Of a DNA stretch of 34,897 nucleotides, positions 25,001 to 32,820 are shown one piece after another. The notes under the pieces were generated by a model that had not been told where the DNA came from, ran no database searches, and saw only the letters and a list, made by a program, of their open reading frames with translations. The position numbers and the translations under genes are program-made. Numbering within the stretch: the stretch's first letter is position 1; each line of letters starts with the position of its first letter. Source of the DNA: JALHMQ01 sp964616395 (GTDB lineage: Bacteria > Pseudomonadota > Gammaproteobacteria > Burkholderiales > Burkholderiaceae_F); contig CAZTUT010000013.1 in assembly GCA_964616395.1 (NCBI GenBank), forward strand, positions 1 through 34,897, written 5' to 3'.

Positions 25001-25822
25001 ATGCCCGAGTTGCCTGAAGTCGAAGTGACCCGCCGCGCGCTGGCCCCGCACGTCGAGGGGCGCATCGTTCGCGCGGTGCGGGTGCGCGACCGGCGGCTGC
25101 GGTGGCCGGTACCGCCCGACCTGGCGCAGCGCATGTCCGGACAGCGCGTTGTCGGACTGCAGCGCCGCGGCAAGTATCTGCTCTGGCGTTTTTCCGACGG
25201 CACGCTGATCTCGCATCTGGGCATGTCGGGCTCGTGGCGGGTGCATCCGGGCAGCGCACCGCCGCCCGGTCGGCACGACCACGTGGATCTGGAGTTCGAT
25301 GAGTGCGTGTTGCGCCTGACCGACCCTCGGCGCTTCGGTGCGCTGCTGTGGCAACCGGACGCGCATGCTGACGCGCACCCGCTGCTGGCGCACCTGGGCA
25401 TCGAGCCGTTCGATCCCGGCTTCGATGGCGCCTGGCTGCATGCCGGCACGCGCGGTCGCAGTGCGTCGATCAAGCAGGTGTTGCTGGCGGGCGACGTGGT
25501 GGTCGGTGTCGGCAACATCTACGCGTCGGAGAGCCTGTTCCGGGCACGAATCCACCCGTCGCTACCGGCACGCCGGCTGGGACCGGTGCGCTGCCAGCGG
25601 CTGGCCGACGCGGTGCGCGCGGTGCTCGGCGCGGCCATCGAGGTGGGAGGCTCGACGCTGCGCGACTTCAGCGCCGGCGCCGGTGCCGAGGGGTACTTCA
25701 CGCAGCAGGCCGCCGTGTACGGCCGCGACGGCCTGCCCTGTCCGGCCTGCGCAACACCGATACGGCGTCGGGTCCAGGGCCAGCGCGCGACCTACTTTTG
25801 CCCGCGTTGCCAGCGCTGCTGA
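25001..25822 (+). CDS. mutM: Formamidopyrimidine-DNA glycosylase MutM (Fpg)
   Basis: MutM excises 8-oxoguanine and ring-opened purines from DNA and cuts the strand. The 273-residue product begins MPELPEVEVTRR with the catalytic Pro2 and Glu3, has Lys in RRGKYLLWRF, the helix-two-turn-helix region VGVGNIYASESLFRARIHP, and a C-terminal zinc finger C-x2-C-x16-C-x2-C (CPACATPIRRRVQGQRAT then FCPRCQ). All key residues are present. The start at 25001 is fixed by the catalytic Pro2. It is the first of three plus-strand genes ending with mutY. Confidence 0.98.
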   Translation: MPELPEVEVTRRALAPHVEGRIVRAVRVRDRRLRWPVPPDLAQRMSGQRVVGLQRRGKYLLWRFSDGTLISHLGMSGSWRVHPGSAPPPGRHDHVDLEFDECVLRLTDPRRFGALLWQPDAHADAHPLLAHLGIEPFDPGFDGAWLHAGTRGRSASIKQVLLAGDVVVGVGNIYASESLFRARIHPSLPARRLGPVRCQRLADAVRAVLGAAIEVGGSTLRDFSAGAGAEGYFTQQAAVYGRDGLPCPACATPIRRRVQGQRATYFCPRCQRC

Positions 25823-26003
25823 CCGGTAGCGATCCTGCGTCCCCGACGGACCTCGCCGCTGCCGTGCTTGCGCGATCTATTGTGGGGTTCACTGCGGCGG
25901 ATCGCGTGATAGAGTCATCGGATCCCTCTGGCAATCCGGGTCGAAACGCGGTGATCGGCGTGCATGCTGCACTGTCGCTGGCGCGAATGCGGCCCCGTCG
26001 CTG

Positions 26004-27974
26004 ATGACCCAACTGGCGAGCAGCTTTCAGGAATATGGCGAGTGGCGCAACGCGCTGTCGCAGGCCGTGGTCCGCCTGCGCGCCTGGCTCGATGCGAACC
26101 AGTTGCTCGAAGCCGATGCCGCCCGGCGCATTGAGGTCTGCCTGGAGCGGCTCGCCGAAGACAAGCTGGTCATCGCGTTTGTTGCCGAGTTCTCTCGCGG
26201 CAAGAGCGAACTGATCAACGCGATCTTCTTCGCCGACTACGGGCGCCGCATCCTGCCCTCGTCGGCCGGGCGCACCACGATGTGCCCGACCGAACTCATC
26301 TACGACGAATCACTGCCGCCGTGCATCCGCGCGCTGCCGATCGAGACGCGTGCGCGCATGTCGACCACCGCCGAACTGAAAAAGTCGGCGGCCGAGTGGC
26401 GCGTGTTTCCGGTCGATGTCGATTCGCCCGACGGCATGCTGCAGGCCTTCAAGCTGGTGTCCGATACGGTCAAGGTGCCGGTCGACGAGGCCCGCATGTA
26501 CGGGTTGTTCGACCCCGAGGACAAGGACCAGCTGCTGGCGGTCGACAACGGCATGGTCGAGATCTCGCGCTGGCGCCACGCGGTCATCAACTTCCCGCAT
26601 CCGCTGCTCAAGCAGGGTCTGGTGATCCTCGACACGCCGGGCCTGAACGCGATCGGCACCGAGCCCGAGCTGACGCTGTCGCTGGTACCCAGCGCGCACG
26701 CGGTGCTGTTTGTGCTGGCGGCCGACACCGGCGTCACCAAGAGCGATCTCGAAGTCTGGCGCCACATCATTGGCGAGAGCGGCACCAGCAGCAACCATCT
26801 GGCGGTGCTCAACAAGATCGATGGCCTGTGGGATGCGCTGAAGAACCCGGCCGAGATCGATGCCGAGATCGCGCGCCAGGCCGAGGGTGCGGCGCATACG
26901 CTGGCGATCGACCGCTCGCGCGTGTTTCCGGTGTCGGCGCAGAAGGGCCTGGTGGCCAAGGTCACGCACGACGACGCGCTGCTGGCGCGCAGCCGCCTGC
27001 CGGCGCTCGAAGGCGCGCTGGTCGATCTGCTGGTGCCGGCCAAGCAGCGCGGCGTGCGCGAGCAGACGCTGGCCATCATCGAGCGTATCGGCGGCGAGGT
27101 CAGACAGGCGCTGATGGCCCGTGAGCGCGGTCTGATCGAACAGCTCTACGAGCTGCGCACGCTGCAGGGAAAGAATCAGGGCTCGGTCGATCGCATGTTG
27201 CTGCGTGCACAGGCCGAGCAGCGCGAGTTCGAGAACAACGTTCGCAAGATCGTGGCCACGCGCGCGGTGATGTCGCGGCTGTCGGTCGAGGCCTATCGCC
27301 CGCTGCGGCTGGAAACGCTGCGCGCGCATGTGTATGCGACGCGCGAGCGGATGCGCCGGATCCAGCTGACGCCGCAGTTCTTCGTGGCGATCAAGGATTA
27401 CTTCGGCACGCTGCGCGACGAACTGCGCACTGCCAACGCCAAGCTGCTGGAGATCGAGCAGATGGTGCTGGGCGTGCAGCGCCGCTTTGCCGAGGAACTG
27501 GGCTGGAATACCGCGCCGCCCATGCCGTTTTCGCTGGACACCTACATCACCGAGCTGGAGCGCGCCGAGGCTGCTTACAAGGTGCACTTCGGCACGCTGG
27601 CCGTGCTCACCAAGGACAAGTGGTCGTTGATCGAGCGTTTCTTCGAGACCGTGGTGTCGAAGTCGCGCGAGATCTTCTCGTCGGCCGAACGAGATGCCGA
27701 AGCCTGGGTGCGTTCGCTGCTGCCGCCGCTCGAAGTGCAGGTGCGCGAGCAGCGTGCGCAACTGAAGAAGCGCGCCGAGAACGTCGCCCGCATCCGCGAC
27801 GCGCAGGGCACGCTCGACCAGCGCATTGGCGAGATTGGCGAGGCGCTCGAAGATGCGCAGGCCCGGCTGCTCGAACTCAAGCGCCATGTCGACCGACCGC
27901 GCCGGCTGGCCGAGGCCGATCGGGTGCGGCGACCCGCGACAGTCTCGACCCCAGCGTCCCGCCTGCCGGGCTGA
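26004..27974 (+). CDS. Dynamin-family GTPase
   Basis: The 656-residue protein has a large N-terminal GTPase domain: P-loop region AEFSRGKSELINAI (61-74; the usual first Gly is Ala61), a switch-I region RTTMCPTELIYD (90-101), G3 LDTPGLN (209-215) and G4 LNKID (269-273). The C-terminal half is long helices with coiled-coil character (about 360-640), rich in Arg, Glu and Gln. No transmembrane hairpin is visible, so membrane binding would be peripheral. Bacterial dynamin-like proteins remodel or protect membranes in the few studied cases; this member's role is unknown. It lies between mutM (181-base gap with no feature I can support) and mutY (60 bases). The start at 26004 lacks a clear ribosome-binding site. 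Confidence 0.88.
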   Translation: MTQLASSFQEYGEWRNALSQAVVRLRAWLDANQLLEADAARRIEVCLERLAEDKLVIAFVAEFSRGKSELINAIFFADYGRRILPSSAGRTTMCPTELIYDESLPPCIRALPIETRARMSTTAELKKSAAEWRVFPVDVDSPDGMLQAFKLVSDTVKVPVDEARMYGLFDPEDKDQLLAVDNGMVEISRWRHAVINFPHPLLKQGLVILDTPGLNAIGTEPELTLSLVPSAHAVLFVLAADTGVTKSDLEVWRHIIGESGTSSNHLAVLNKIDGLWDALKNPAEIDAEIARQAEGAAHTLAIDRSRVFPVSAQKGLVAKVTHDDALLARSRLPALEGALVDLLVPAKQRGVREQTLAIIERIGGEVRQALMARERGLIEQLYELRTLQGKNQGSVDRMLLRAQAEQREFENNVRKIVATRAVMSRLSVEAYRPLRLETLRAHVYATRERMRRIQLTPQFFVAIKDYFGTLRDELRTANAKLLEIEQMVLGVQRRFAEELGWNTAPPMPFSLDTYITELERAEAAYKVHFGTLAVLTKDKWSLIERFFETVVSKSREIFSSAERDAEAWVRSLLPPLEVQVREQRAQLKKRAENVARIRDAQGTLDQRIGEIGEALEDAQARLLELKRHVDRPRRLAEADRVRRPATVSTPASRLPG

Positions 27975-28034
27975 TCGCTCGCCCATCGCGTGCCTGCTGG
28001 CCCGACCGGCAGCGCCCCCACGATCTTCCGACAG

Positions 28035-29102
28035 ATGTCCGACTTCGCGCAGCGCCTGATTGCCTGGCAGCGAACGCATGGCCGCAGCGGGCTGCCCTGG
28101 CAGGGGCAGCGCGATCCGTACCGGGTCTGGTTGTCGGAAATCATGCTGCAGCAGACCCAGGTGGCGACGGTCATTGGCTACTACACGCGATTCCTGGCGC
28201 GCTTTCCAACGGTCGCTGATCTGGCCGCCGCACCGCTGTCGGAGGTGATGCCACTGTGGGCGGGGCTGGGCTACTACGCGCGGGCCCGCAATCTGCACGC
28301 CTGCGCGGTTGCGGTGGTCACGCAGCATGGCGGTCAGTTCCCGCGCACGGCCGAACAGCTTGCGGCGCTGCCGGGAATCGGCCGCTCGACCGCGGCGGCG
28401 ATCGCGGCCTTCTGTTTCGGCGAGCGCTCGCCGATCCTCGATGGCAACGTCAAGCGCGTGCTGGCGCGGCACTTTGGCATCGAAGGCGATCCGTCACAGG
28501 CGGCCATCGAGCGCCAGCTGTGGTCGCAGGCGGCGCAACTGCTGCCGGCCCGCGCCGCTCAGATGCCGGCGTACACGCAGGCGGTGATGGACCTCGGCGC
28601 GACGGTCTGCACGCGCGCCAGCCCGGACTGTGCCGGGTGTCCGTTGCGCGCCAGTTGCGCGGCGTTGCGCGATGGGCGCGTCGACGAACTGCCAACGCCG
28701 CGTGCGCGCAAGGCGGCGCCTTTGCGGCACGCGCAATTCCTGATGGTGCTGCATGACGGTGCGGTGCTGCTCGAACAGCGGCCGCCGGCCGGACTCTGGG
28801 GCGGGCTGCTGAGCCTGCCGCAGTTTGCGTCAATCGAGGCTCTGCATGGCGCGCTTCCGGCGCTGGGGCCGGCAGTGAGCGGGGCCGCGCTGCTGCCCAT
28901 GCAGCCCCGCCGCCACGCGTTCACCCATTTCACGCTGGAGTTCGTGCCGCAGGTACTCCGCCTGCACAAGGCGCCGACCCGGGTGACCGAGCCCGCTTGG
29001 CGCTGGGAGCGGCTGGATGCGCTGGAGTCGCTTGCGTTGCCGGCGCCGCTGCGAACCCTGCTGCTGCACGTGCGCGACGAACACATCGCGCAGCGTGATT
29101 AA
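28035..29102 (+). CDS. mutY: Adenine DNA glycosylase MutY
   Basis: MutY removes adenine mispaired with 8-oxoguanine, completing the repair begun by MutM. The 355-residue product has the catalytic Glu35 in VWLSEIMLQQTQVATV, the helix-hairpin-helix LPGIGRSTAAAIAA, the catalytic Asp in PILDGNVKRVL, and a 4Fe-4S cluster motif C-x6-C-x2-C-x5-C (CTRASPDCAGCPLRASC). A C-terminal NUDIX-like domain that recognises 8-oxoguanine follows (FLMVLHDGAVLLEQRPPAGLWGG, HAFTHFTLEF). I chose the ATG at 28035, where homology starts; the frame is open up to 27990. Its TAA stop shares bases with the TAA of the convergent LON-domain gene. Confidence 0.97.
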   Translation: MSDFAQRLIAWQRTHGRSGLPWQGQRDPYRVWLSEIMLQQTQVATVIGYYTRFLARFPTVADLAAAPLSEVMPLWAGLGYYARARNLHACAVAVVTQHGGQFPRTAEQLAALPGIGRSTAAAIAAFCFGERSPILDGNVKRVLARHFGIEGDPSQAAIERQLWSQAAQLLPARAAQMPAYTQAVMDLGATVCTRASPDCAGCPLRASCAALRDGRVDELPTPRARKAAPLRHAQFLMVLHDGAVLLEQRPPAGLWGGLLSLPQFASIEALHGALPALGPAVSGAALLPMQPRRHAFTHFTLEFVPQVLRLHKAPTRVTEPAWRWERLDALESLALPAPLRTLLLHVRDEHIAQRD

Positions 29103-29713
29103 CCGATGATCTTGTGCTGTTTCAGGTACTGAACCAGGATGTCGAGGCGGGTGCGGGCATCACTCAGTTCCATCAGCTTCTGCTTGGCCTTCAGCGGAAC
29201 GGGAAGCACTTCGCACAGCCGATTGCCGACCCAGCTGCTGGAGCCCAGCACGAATGGCGGATCGAAGGGCAGCTCGGCCGCATCGGCCTCATCGCTGCCG
29301 GCCTGCGCGCGCTGGTCGTCGATGATCTTGCGCAGCAGGTTGGCGCAGGGCTCGTACTCGGGGGCCAGCGGCTCGTCATCGTCGGCATCGAGCAGGTCGA
29401 CCTCGGCGCGCTGCAGGCCGTTTGAGTCAACCGAGCGTTCGATGATGCGGAAGCGCTGGATGCCGCGGCAGCGGATGTTGAGTACACCGAGCTGCTGCAT
29501 GTCCCAGTCGCCGATGCGGGCCAGGCAGCCGATCTCTTCGGTCTGCGCCGGCTGGCCGGTCTCGCCACCTTGCGTGATCAGGCAGACGCCGAACGGTGCG
29601 TCCTCGCGCATGCAGTCACGCACCATGTCCATGTAGCGCGCCTCGAACACGCGCAGCGGCAGCACGCCGCCGGGAAACAGCACGGTCTTCAGGGGGAACA
29701 GCGCGATCCGCAT
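29099..29713 (-). CDS. LON substrate-binding domain protein
   Basis: The 204-residue protein consists of the LON N-terminal (PUA-like) domain only: IALFPLKTVLFPGGVLPLRVFEARYMDMV at the start, FGVCLI, and the IRCRGIQRFRI strand, followed by a helical tail (LKAKQKLMELSDARTRLDILVQYL). There is no ATPase or protease domain, so it is not Lon protease. Stand-alone proteins of this kind are common in proteobacteria with no firmly known role. It follows rapZ by 22 bases on the same strand, so it is likely co-transcribed, and overlaps the end of mutY by four bases in a shared TTAA. Confidence 0.9.
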   Translation of the reverse strand: MRIALFPLKTVLFPGGVLPLRVFEARYMDMVRDCMREDAPFGVCLITQGGETGQPAQTEEIGCLARIGDWDMQQLGVLNIRCRGIQRFRIIERSVDSNGLQRAEVDLLDADDDEPLAPEYEPCANLLRKIIDDQRAQAGSDEADAAELPFDPPFVLGSSSWVGNRLCEVLPVPLKAKQKLMELSDARTRLDILVQYLKQHKIIG

Positions 29714-29735
29714 CGGATGCCGGCAGCGAAGGGGC

Positions 29736-30632
29736 TCAGCTGGCTACCGGGCCGCGCAGGGCACCGGACCGGTTCAGCGCGCGATGGCGCACCAGGACGG
29801 TTTCGCGATCGGCGAAGCGGCGCGCAAGCTGCTCGACCACGTAGGGCGAGCGGTGCTGTCCGCCGGTGCAGCCGATGGCCACGGTGATGTAGTGGCGGTT
29901 GTCGGCCAGATAGCCGGGCAGCCACTTGGCGATGAAACCTGCGATGTCATCGACCATGGCCGTGACCGACGGCTGCGCTTGCAGGAAATCGATCACCGGC
30001 TGATCGAGACCCGTCAGCGGTCGCAGCGCCTTGTCGTAATACGGGTTGGGCAGATTGCGCACGTCGAACACGAGGTCGGCAGCGAACGGCAGGCCACCCT
30101 TGTACGGGAACGACTCGAAGGCCAGCGTCAGGTTCACGCGCGGGGAGTCGACGAACTCGCGGATCCACTGGCGCAGCGTGTTCGGGTGCAGTTCGCCGGT
30201 ATCGATCGTGTGCGCGATCGACATCAGCGGTGCCAGGATCTCGCGCTCGGCCGCGATGGACTCGGCCAGCGTCGGCTCCGCGCGGTCGGCGCGCAGCTTG
30301 CGCAGCCGCTGCGCCAGCGGGTGGATGCGGCGGGATTCCGAGTAACGCTGCGTCAGCGCGGTGTTGGAGGCCGTCAGGAACAGCAGCTTGACGTCGTAGC
30401 CGGTGCCACGCAGGCCGGCGACCAGCGTTGGCAGGTCGCCCAGCGCGGCCTCGGATCGCGCATCGACCGAGACGGCGAGGTCGTGATAGCCGGCGCGGTC
30501 GAGGTGCACGGCCACATCGGGCAGGAACTGCAGCGGCAGATTGTCGACGCAGTAGTAGCCAATATCCTCGAGCAGATGCAGGGCCACGGACTTGCCGGAG
30601 CCTGACATGCCGGAGACGATGATGAGTCGCAT
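29736..30632 (-). CDS. rapZ: RNase adapter protein RapZ (UPF0042, P-loop NTPase)
   Basis: RapZ in E. coli binds small RNAs and presents GlmZ to RNase E, controlling glucosamine-6-phosphate synthesis. The 298-residue product has the Walker A loop SGMSGSGKSVALHLLED, the DNLPLQFLPD segment, the Walker B-like LLFLTASNTALTQRYSESRR, and the C-terminal RNA-binding domain with NLTLAFESFPYKGGLP, DLVFDVRNLPNPYY and IGCTGGQHRSPYV. The start is ATG at 30632, with AGGA too close to be a normal ribosome-binding site and a G/C-alternating hairpin-prone tract just upstream (30644-30666). It belongs to the rpoN-ptsN cluster; psiF separates it from hprK. Confidence 0.95.
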   Translation of the reverse strand: MRLIIVSGMSGSGKSVALHLLEDIGYYCVDNLPLQFLPDVAVHLDRAGYHDLAVSVDARSEAALGDLPTLVAGLRGTGYDVKLLFLTASNTALTQRYSESRRIHPLAQRLRKLRADRAEPTLAESIAAEREILAPLMSIAHTIDTGELHPNTLRQWIREFVDSPRVNLTLAFESFPYKGGLPFAADLVFDVRNLPNPYYDKALRPLTGLDQPVIDFLQAQPSVTAMVDDIAGFIAKWLPGYLADNRHYITVAIGCTGGQHRSPYVVEQLARRFADRETVLVRHRALNRSGALRGPVAS

Positions 30633-30643
30633 TCCTGAATTGT

Positions 30644-30666
30644 TGCATGCGCGCGTGCGCGCGCAT
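30644..30666. repeat. 23-bp alternating pyrimidine-purine tract before rapZ
   Basis: Every base from 30644 to 30666 alternates pyrimidine and purine, mostly CG and TG/CA steps. Inside it, 30647-30666 is an inverted repeat (ATGCGCGCG, two bases, CGCGCGCAT, read on the minus strand). It begins 11 bases upstream of the rapZ ATG, so in RNA it could form a hairpin near the ribosome-binding site, and in DNA it has Z-forming potential. Confidence 0.6.
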
Positions 30667-30703
30667 CGTGACAGCAACCTGACTCCGGCGGCCTCCCAGA
30701 AGC

Positions 30704-30729
30704 GATCGGGGCGCTTGCGCGCCCCGATC
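30704..30729 (-). terminator. Strong hairpin between psiF and rapZ
   Basis: GATCGGGGCGC (30704-30714), four bases, GCGCCCCGATC (30719-30729): a perfect 11-bp stem with a tetraloop, 61 bases past the psiF stop and 71 bases upstream of rapZ. No T-tract follows on the minus strand, so termination may be partial; it may uncouple psiF from rapZ. Confidence 0.55.
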
Positions 30730-30790
30730 TGTGCTGCTAGCCGGCGCAAGCCAGCCGGTTGCGGGCTGACGTTGCGTATCAGCCCTTCCG

Positions 30791-31096
30791 TTAGCCCTTC
30801 AGGCAGTCGGACATGAACTTCTTGCGCTCGTCGCCCTTGAGCGCCTTCTCGCCGGCGGTCTTGTTGCAGGCGCCCATCTTTTCCTGCTGGGTCATCTTGT
30901 GCGCCTCGGCACCGCCGCCGGCCGACAGGCATTCCTTCATGAAGGCCTTGCGGGCGTCGCCCTCGAGCTTCTTTTCACCGGCCGACTTGTTGCACGCCCC
31001 CATCTTCTGCTGCTGTGGGGTGGGCTTCTTTTCCTCGGCAGCCACGGCGCTCAGCGGCAGTGCGATGCAGGCGGCGATCAACAGCGGCTTGAACAT
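30791..31096 (-). CDS. PsiF repeat family periplasmic protein
   Basis: The 101-residue product has a signal peptide (MFKPLLIAACIALPLSAVAA), then two tandem copies of the PsiF repeat: QQQKMGACNKSAGEKKLEGD..RKAFMKECL and QQEKMGACNKTAGEKALKGDERKKFMSDCL. Each copy carries two cysteines that could form a disulfide in the periplasm. The family is named after an E. coli phosphate-starvation-inducible gene; the biochemical role is unknown. The ATG at 31096 has an unusually strong ribosome-binding site (GGAGGAG), consistent with high expression. It sits alone between hprK and rapZ. Confidence 0.88.
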   Translation of the reverse strand: MFKPLLIAACIALPLSAVAAEEKKPTPQQQKMGACNKSAGEKKLEGDARKAFMKECLSAGGGAEAHKMTQQEKMGACNKTAGEKALKGDERKKFMSDCLKG

Positions 31097-31153
31097 GGTC
31101 TTCTCCTCCAGGGGTGGGTGCCGGCTGATGCGCCGACGTTGTTGTGAAAACGC

Positions 31154-31183
31154 GATTACAGCACCGTCGGTTGACAGTCCGCA
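31154..31183 (-). promoter_or_regulatory. Weak candidate promoter for psiF
   Basis: On the minus strand, TTGCGG (complement of 31178-31183), an 18-base spacer and TGTAAT (complement of 31154-31159) resemble a sigma-70 promoter about 58 bases before the psiF ATG. The -10 matches at five of six positions; the -35 only at TTG. Confidence 0.3.
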
Positions 31184-31201
31184 ACGTGCCAGTCGCGGCG
31201 C

Positions 31202-32140
31202 TCAGGCGCCCGGCGGGTTCTGCATCGCGTTGAGCTGGCGTGCCTGGAACTCACCCAGCGTATCGATGCCACGCAGCTTCAGGATGGTGTTGCGCACCGC
31301 GGCTTCGAGCAGCACCGCGAGGTTGCGGCCGGCTGCCACCGGGATCACGACCTTGTGAACGGCCAGTCCGAGCACGGCGACGCTGGTGCCGGCCAGTGGC
31401 AGACGGTCCATCGATTCGGTCGCGCTGCTGCGCCGCAATTCGACGATCAGCCGCAGCTTCATCTTCCGGCGCACCGCGGTCTCGCCAAAGATCGCCTTGA
31501 TGTCGAGCAGGCCGAGGCCGCGTACTTCGAGCAGATTGGCAAGCAGCGCCGGGCAGCGGCCCTCGATGGTGTCGGGCGAGATACGGGCGAAGTCGACCAC
31601 GTCGTCGGCCACCAGTCCGTGCCCGCGGCTGATCAGCTCCAGCCCGAGTTCGCTTTTTCCGACCCCCGACTCGCCGGCGATCAGCACCCCCATGCCCAGC
31701 ACGTCCATGAACACGCCGTGCATCGTGCAATGCGGCGCCAGCACCCGGTTCAGGTAGATGCGCAGCATGTCGATCACGCGCGCCGCGGCGGCCGGCGAGG
31801 TGAACACCGGGATGCCGGCGGATTCCGCTGCCGTCAGCAGCGGTGGCGGCACGGCCAGACCCTCGGCGACGATCAGGCCTAGCGGTTTGCCGGCGGTGAA
31901 CTCGGCAGCCAGGTGCGCGCGACGGCCTCCTTCAAGCCCGTCGATGTAGGCCAGTTCGAGTACGCCGATCACGTGCAGGCGCGTGGCGTGGATGAGATTC
32001 AGGTGGCCGACCAGGTCGGCTGCATCGACCTCGATCCCCTCGTTCAGACGAAAGCCGCGCCCGCCGCCCGCCTGTCCGGCGATCCAGGCCAGTTGCAGCG
32101 ACTCGCGGTTGTCTTCGAACAGGGATGCGACAGTGGGCAT
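31202..32140 (-). CDS. hprK: HPr kinase/phosphorylase HprK
   Basis: HprK phosphorylates and dephosphorylates a serine of the phosphocarrier HPr. The 312-residue product has an N-terminal domain (ATRLHVIGVLELAYIDGL), a Walker A loop (GESGVGKSELGLELI), the catalytic region HGLVADDVVDF and the HprK signature EVRGLGLLDIKAIFG, ending with a C-terminal helix. Length is typical of proteobacterial HprK, which is linked to the regulatory nitrogen PTS rather than sugar uptake. The start is ATG at 32140, 40 bases after ptsN, with no clear ribosome-binding site; it is likely co-transcribed with ptsN. Confidence 0.96.
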   Translation of the reverse strand: MPTVASLFEDNRESLQLAWIAGQAGGGRGFRLNEGIEVDAADLVGHLNLIHATRLHVIGVLELAYIDGLEGGRRAHLAAEFTAGKPLGLIVAEGLAVPPPLLTAAESAGIPVFTSPAAAARVIDMLRIYLNRVLAPHCTMHGVFMDVLGMGVLIAGESGVGKSELGLELISRGHGLVADDVVDFARISPDTIEGRCPALLANLLEVRGLGLLDIKAIFGETAVRRKMKLRLIVELRRSSATESMDRLPLAGTSVAVLGLAVHKVVIPVAAGRNLAVLLEAAVRNTILKLRGIDTLGEFQARQLNAMQNPPGA

Positions 32141-32180
32141 CGTCAAAGGATAGCCCGGCCCGTGTTCGCTGGCGCGCGAC

Positions 32181-32648
32181 TCAGTCGGGCCTGACGGGCT
32201 GCCAGGTGGCCAGCAGGCTGTGCAGCGTGGCGGCGTCGGGCGCGGTGGCCAGTCGTTCGCGGAAGGCCTTGTCCGACAGCATTTGCGCCAGTTCGGACAG
32301 CAGGTCGAGGTGCTGCTGCGACGCCTGTTCCGGGACCAGCAGGAACACCAGCAGGTTGACCGGCCTGCCGTCGGGGGCGTCGAAAGCCACGGGCTCGGCG
32401 AGCCGGACAAAGGCGGCAATCGCCTCTTTCAGTCCCTTGATGCGGCCGTGCGGGATCGCCACACCCTGACCGAGCCCGGTCGAGCCCAGGCGTTCGCGCA
32501 TGAACAGGCTGTCGAAGACCTTCGCGCGCGCGATGCCATGGTTGTTCTCGAACAGCAGGCCCGCCTGCTCGAAAACACGCTTCTTGCTCGACGCTTCGAG
32601 GTCGAGCAGGACGTTGGCCTGCGGGAGCAATCGCGAGATCTGTGTCAT
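32181..32648 (-). CDS. ptsN: Nitrogen regulatory PTS IIA protein (EIIA-Ntr)
   Basis: EIIA-Ntr is the final phosphoacceptor of the regulatory PTS and signals nitrogen and potassium status by its phosphorylation state. The 155-residue product has the PTS EIIA type-2 domain with the phosphorylated histidine in GVAIPHGRIKGL, and the downstream VNLLVFLLVPEQASQQHL and LSELAQMLSDKAFRERL. It lies between hpf (terminated at 32773-32797) and hprK. The start is ATG at 32648. A possible promoter at 32704-32734 suggests ptsN-hprK can be transcribed separately from rpoN-hpf. Confidence 0.95.
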   Translation of the reverse strand: MTQISRLLPQANVLLDLEASSKKRVFEQAGLLFENNHGIARAKVFDSLFMRERLGSTGLGQGVAIPHGRIKGLKEAIAAFVRLAEPVAFDAPDGRPVNLLVFLLVPEQASQQHLDLLSELAQMLSDKAFRERLATAPDAATLHSLLATWQPVRPD

Positions 32649-32703
32649 TGGAACGCGCTGCTGTTGGGGGTCTTGCGGGACCGTCCGGCCCGAAAGGATG
32701 CGG

Positions 32704-32734
32704 AGTGTAGTCCCGATTTTTCGCGTTGCAGCAA
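32704..32734 (-). promoter_or_regulatory. Candidate promoter for ptsN-hprK
   Basis: On the minus strand, TTGCTG (complement of 32729-32734) and TACACT (complement of 32704-32709) are 19 bases apart, about 55 bases upstream of the ptsN ATG and downstream of the hpf terminator. The -10 is good; the spacer is two bases longer than ideal. Confidence 0.35.
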
Positions 32735-32772
32735 GAGGCTGTACTCTGCTTTCCCTGTTGCCGCCAGCCAAC

Positions 32773-32797
32773 AAAAAGGCCCGCCGCAGGGCGGGCC
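32773..32797 (-). terminator. Rho-independent terminator after hpf
   Basis: On the minus strand, GGCCCGCC and GGCGGGCC form a perfect 8-bp stem with a four-base loop, followed by TTTTTGT (32777-32771). It lies about 24 bases past the hpf stop. Confidence 0.9.
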
Positions 32798-32820
32798 GGA
32801 CGCGATACGCCGCAGCCAGT

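Noticed and set aside
25823..26003. A short plus-strand frame between mutM and the dynamin-like gene
   Set aside because: It begins inside mutM in another frame, has no ribosome-binding site and no recognisable sequence; treated as intergenic.
26310..28472. A 720-codon open frame on the minus strand opposite the dynamin-like and mutY genes
   Set aside because: It is antisense to genes with clear motifs and spans their intergenic gap; a shadow of codon bias.
29099..29713. Calling the LON-domain gene a truncated Lon protease
   Set aside because: The domain is complete and ends with its own helical tail. Stand-alone LON-domain proteins are a known family, and no ATPase or protease remnant follows.
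31178..31190. A TGGCACG...TTGC string resembling a sigma-54 promoter upstream of psiF (minus strand)
   Set aside because: The GG and GC elements are about four bases too close; sigma-54 requires strict -24/-12 spacing.
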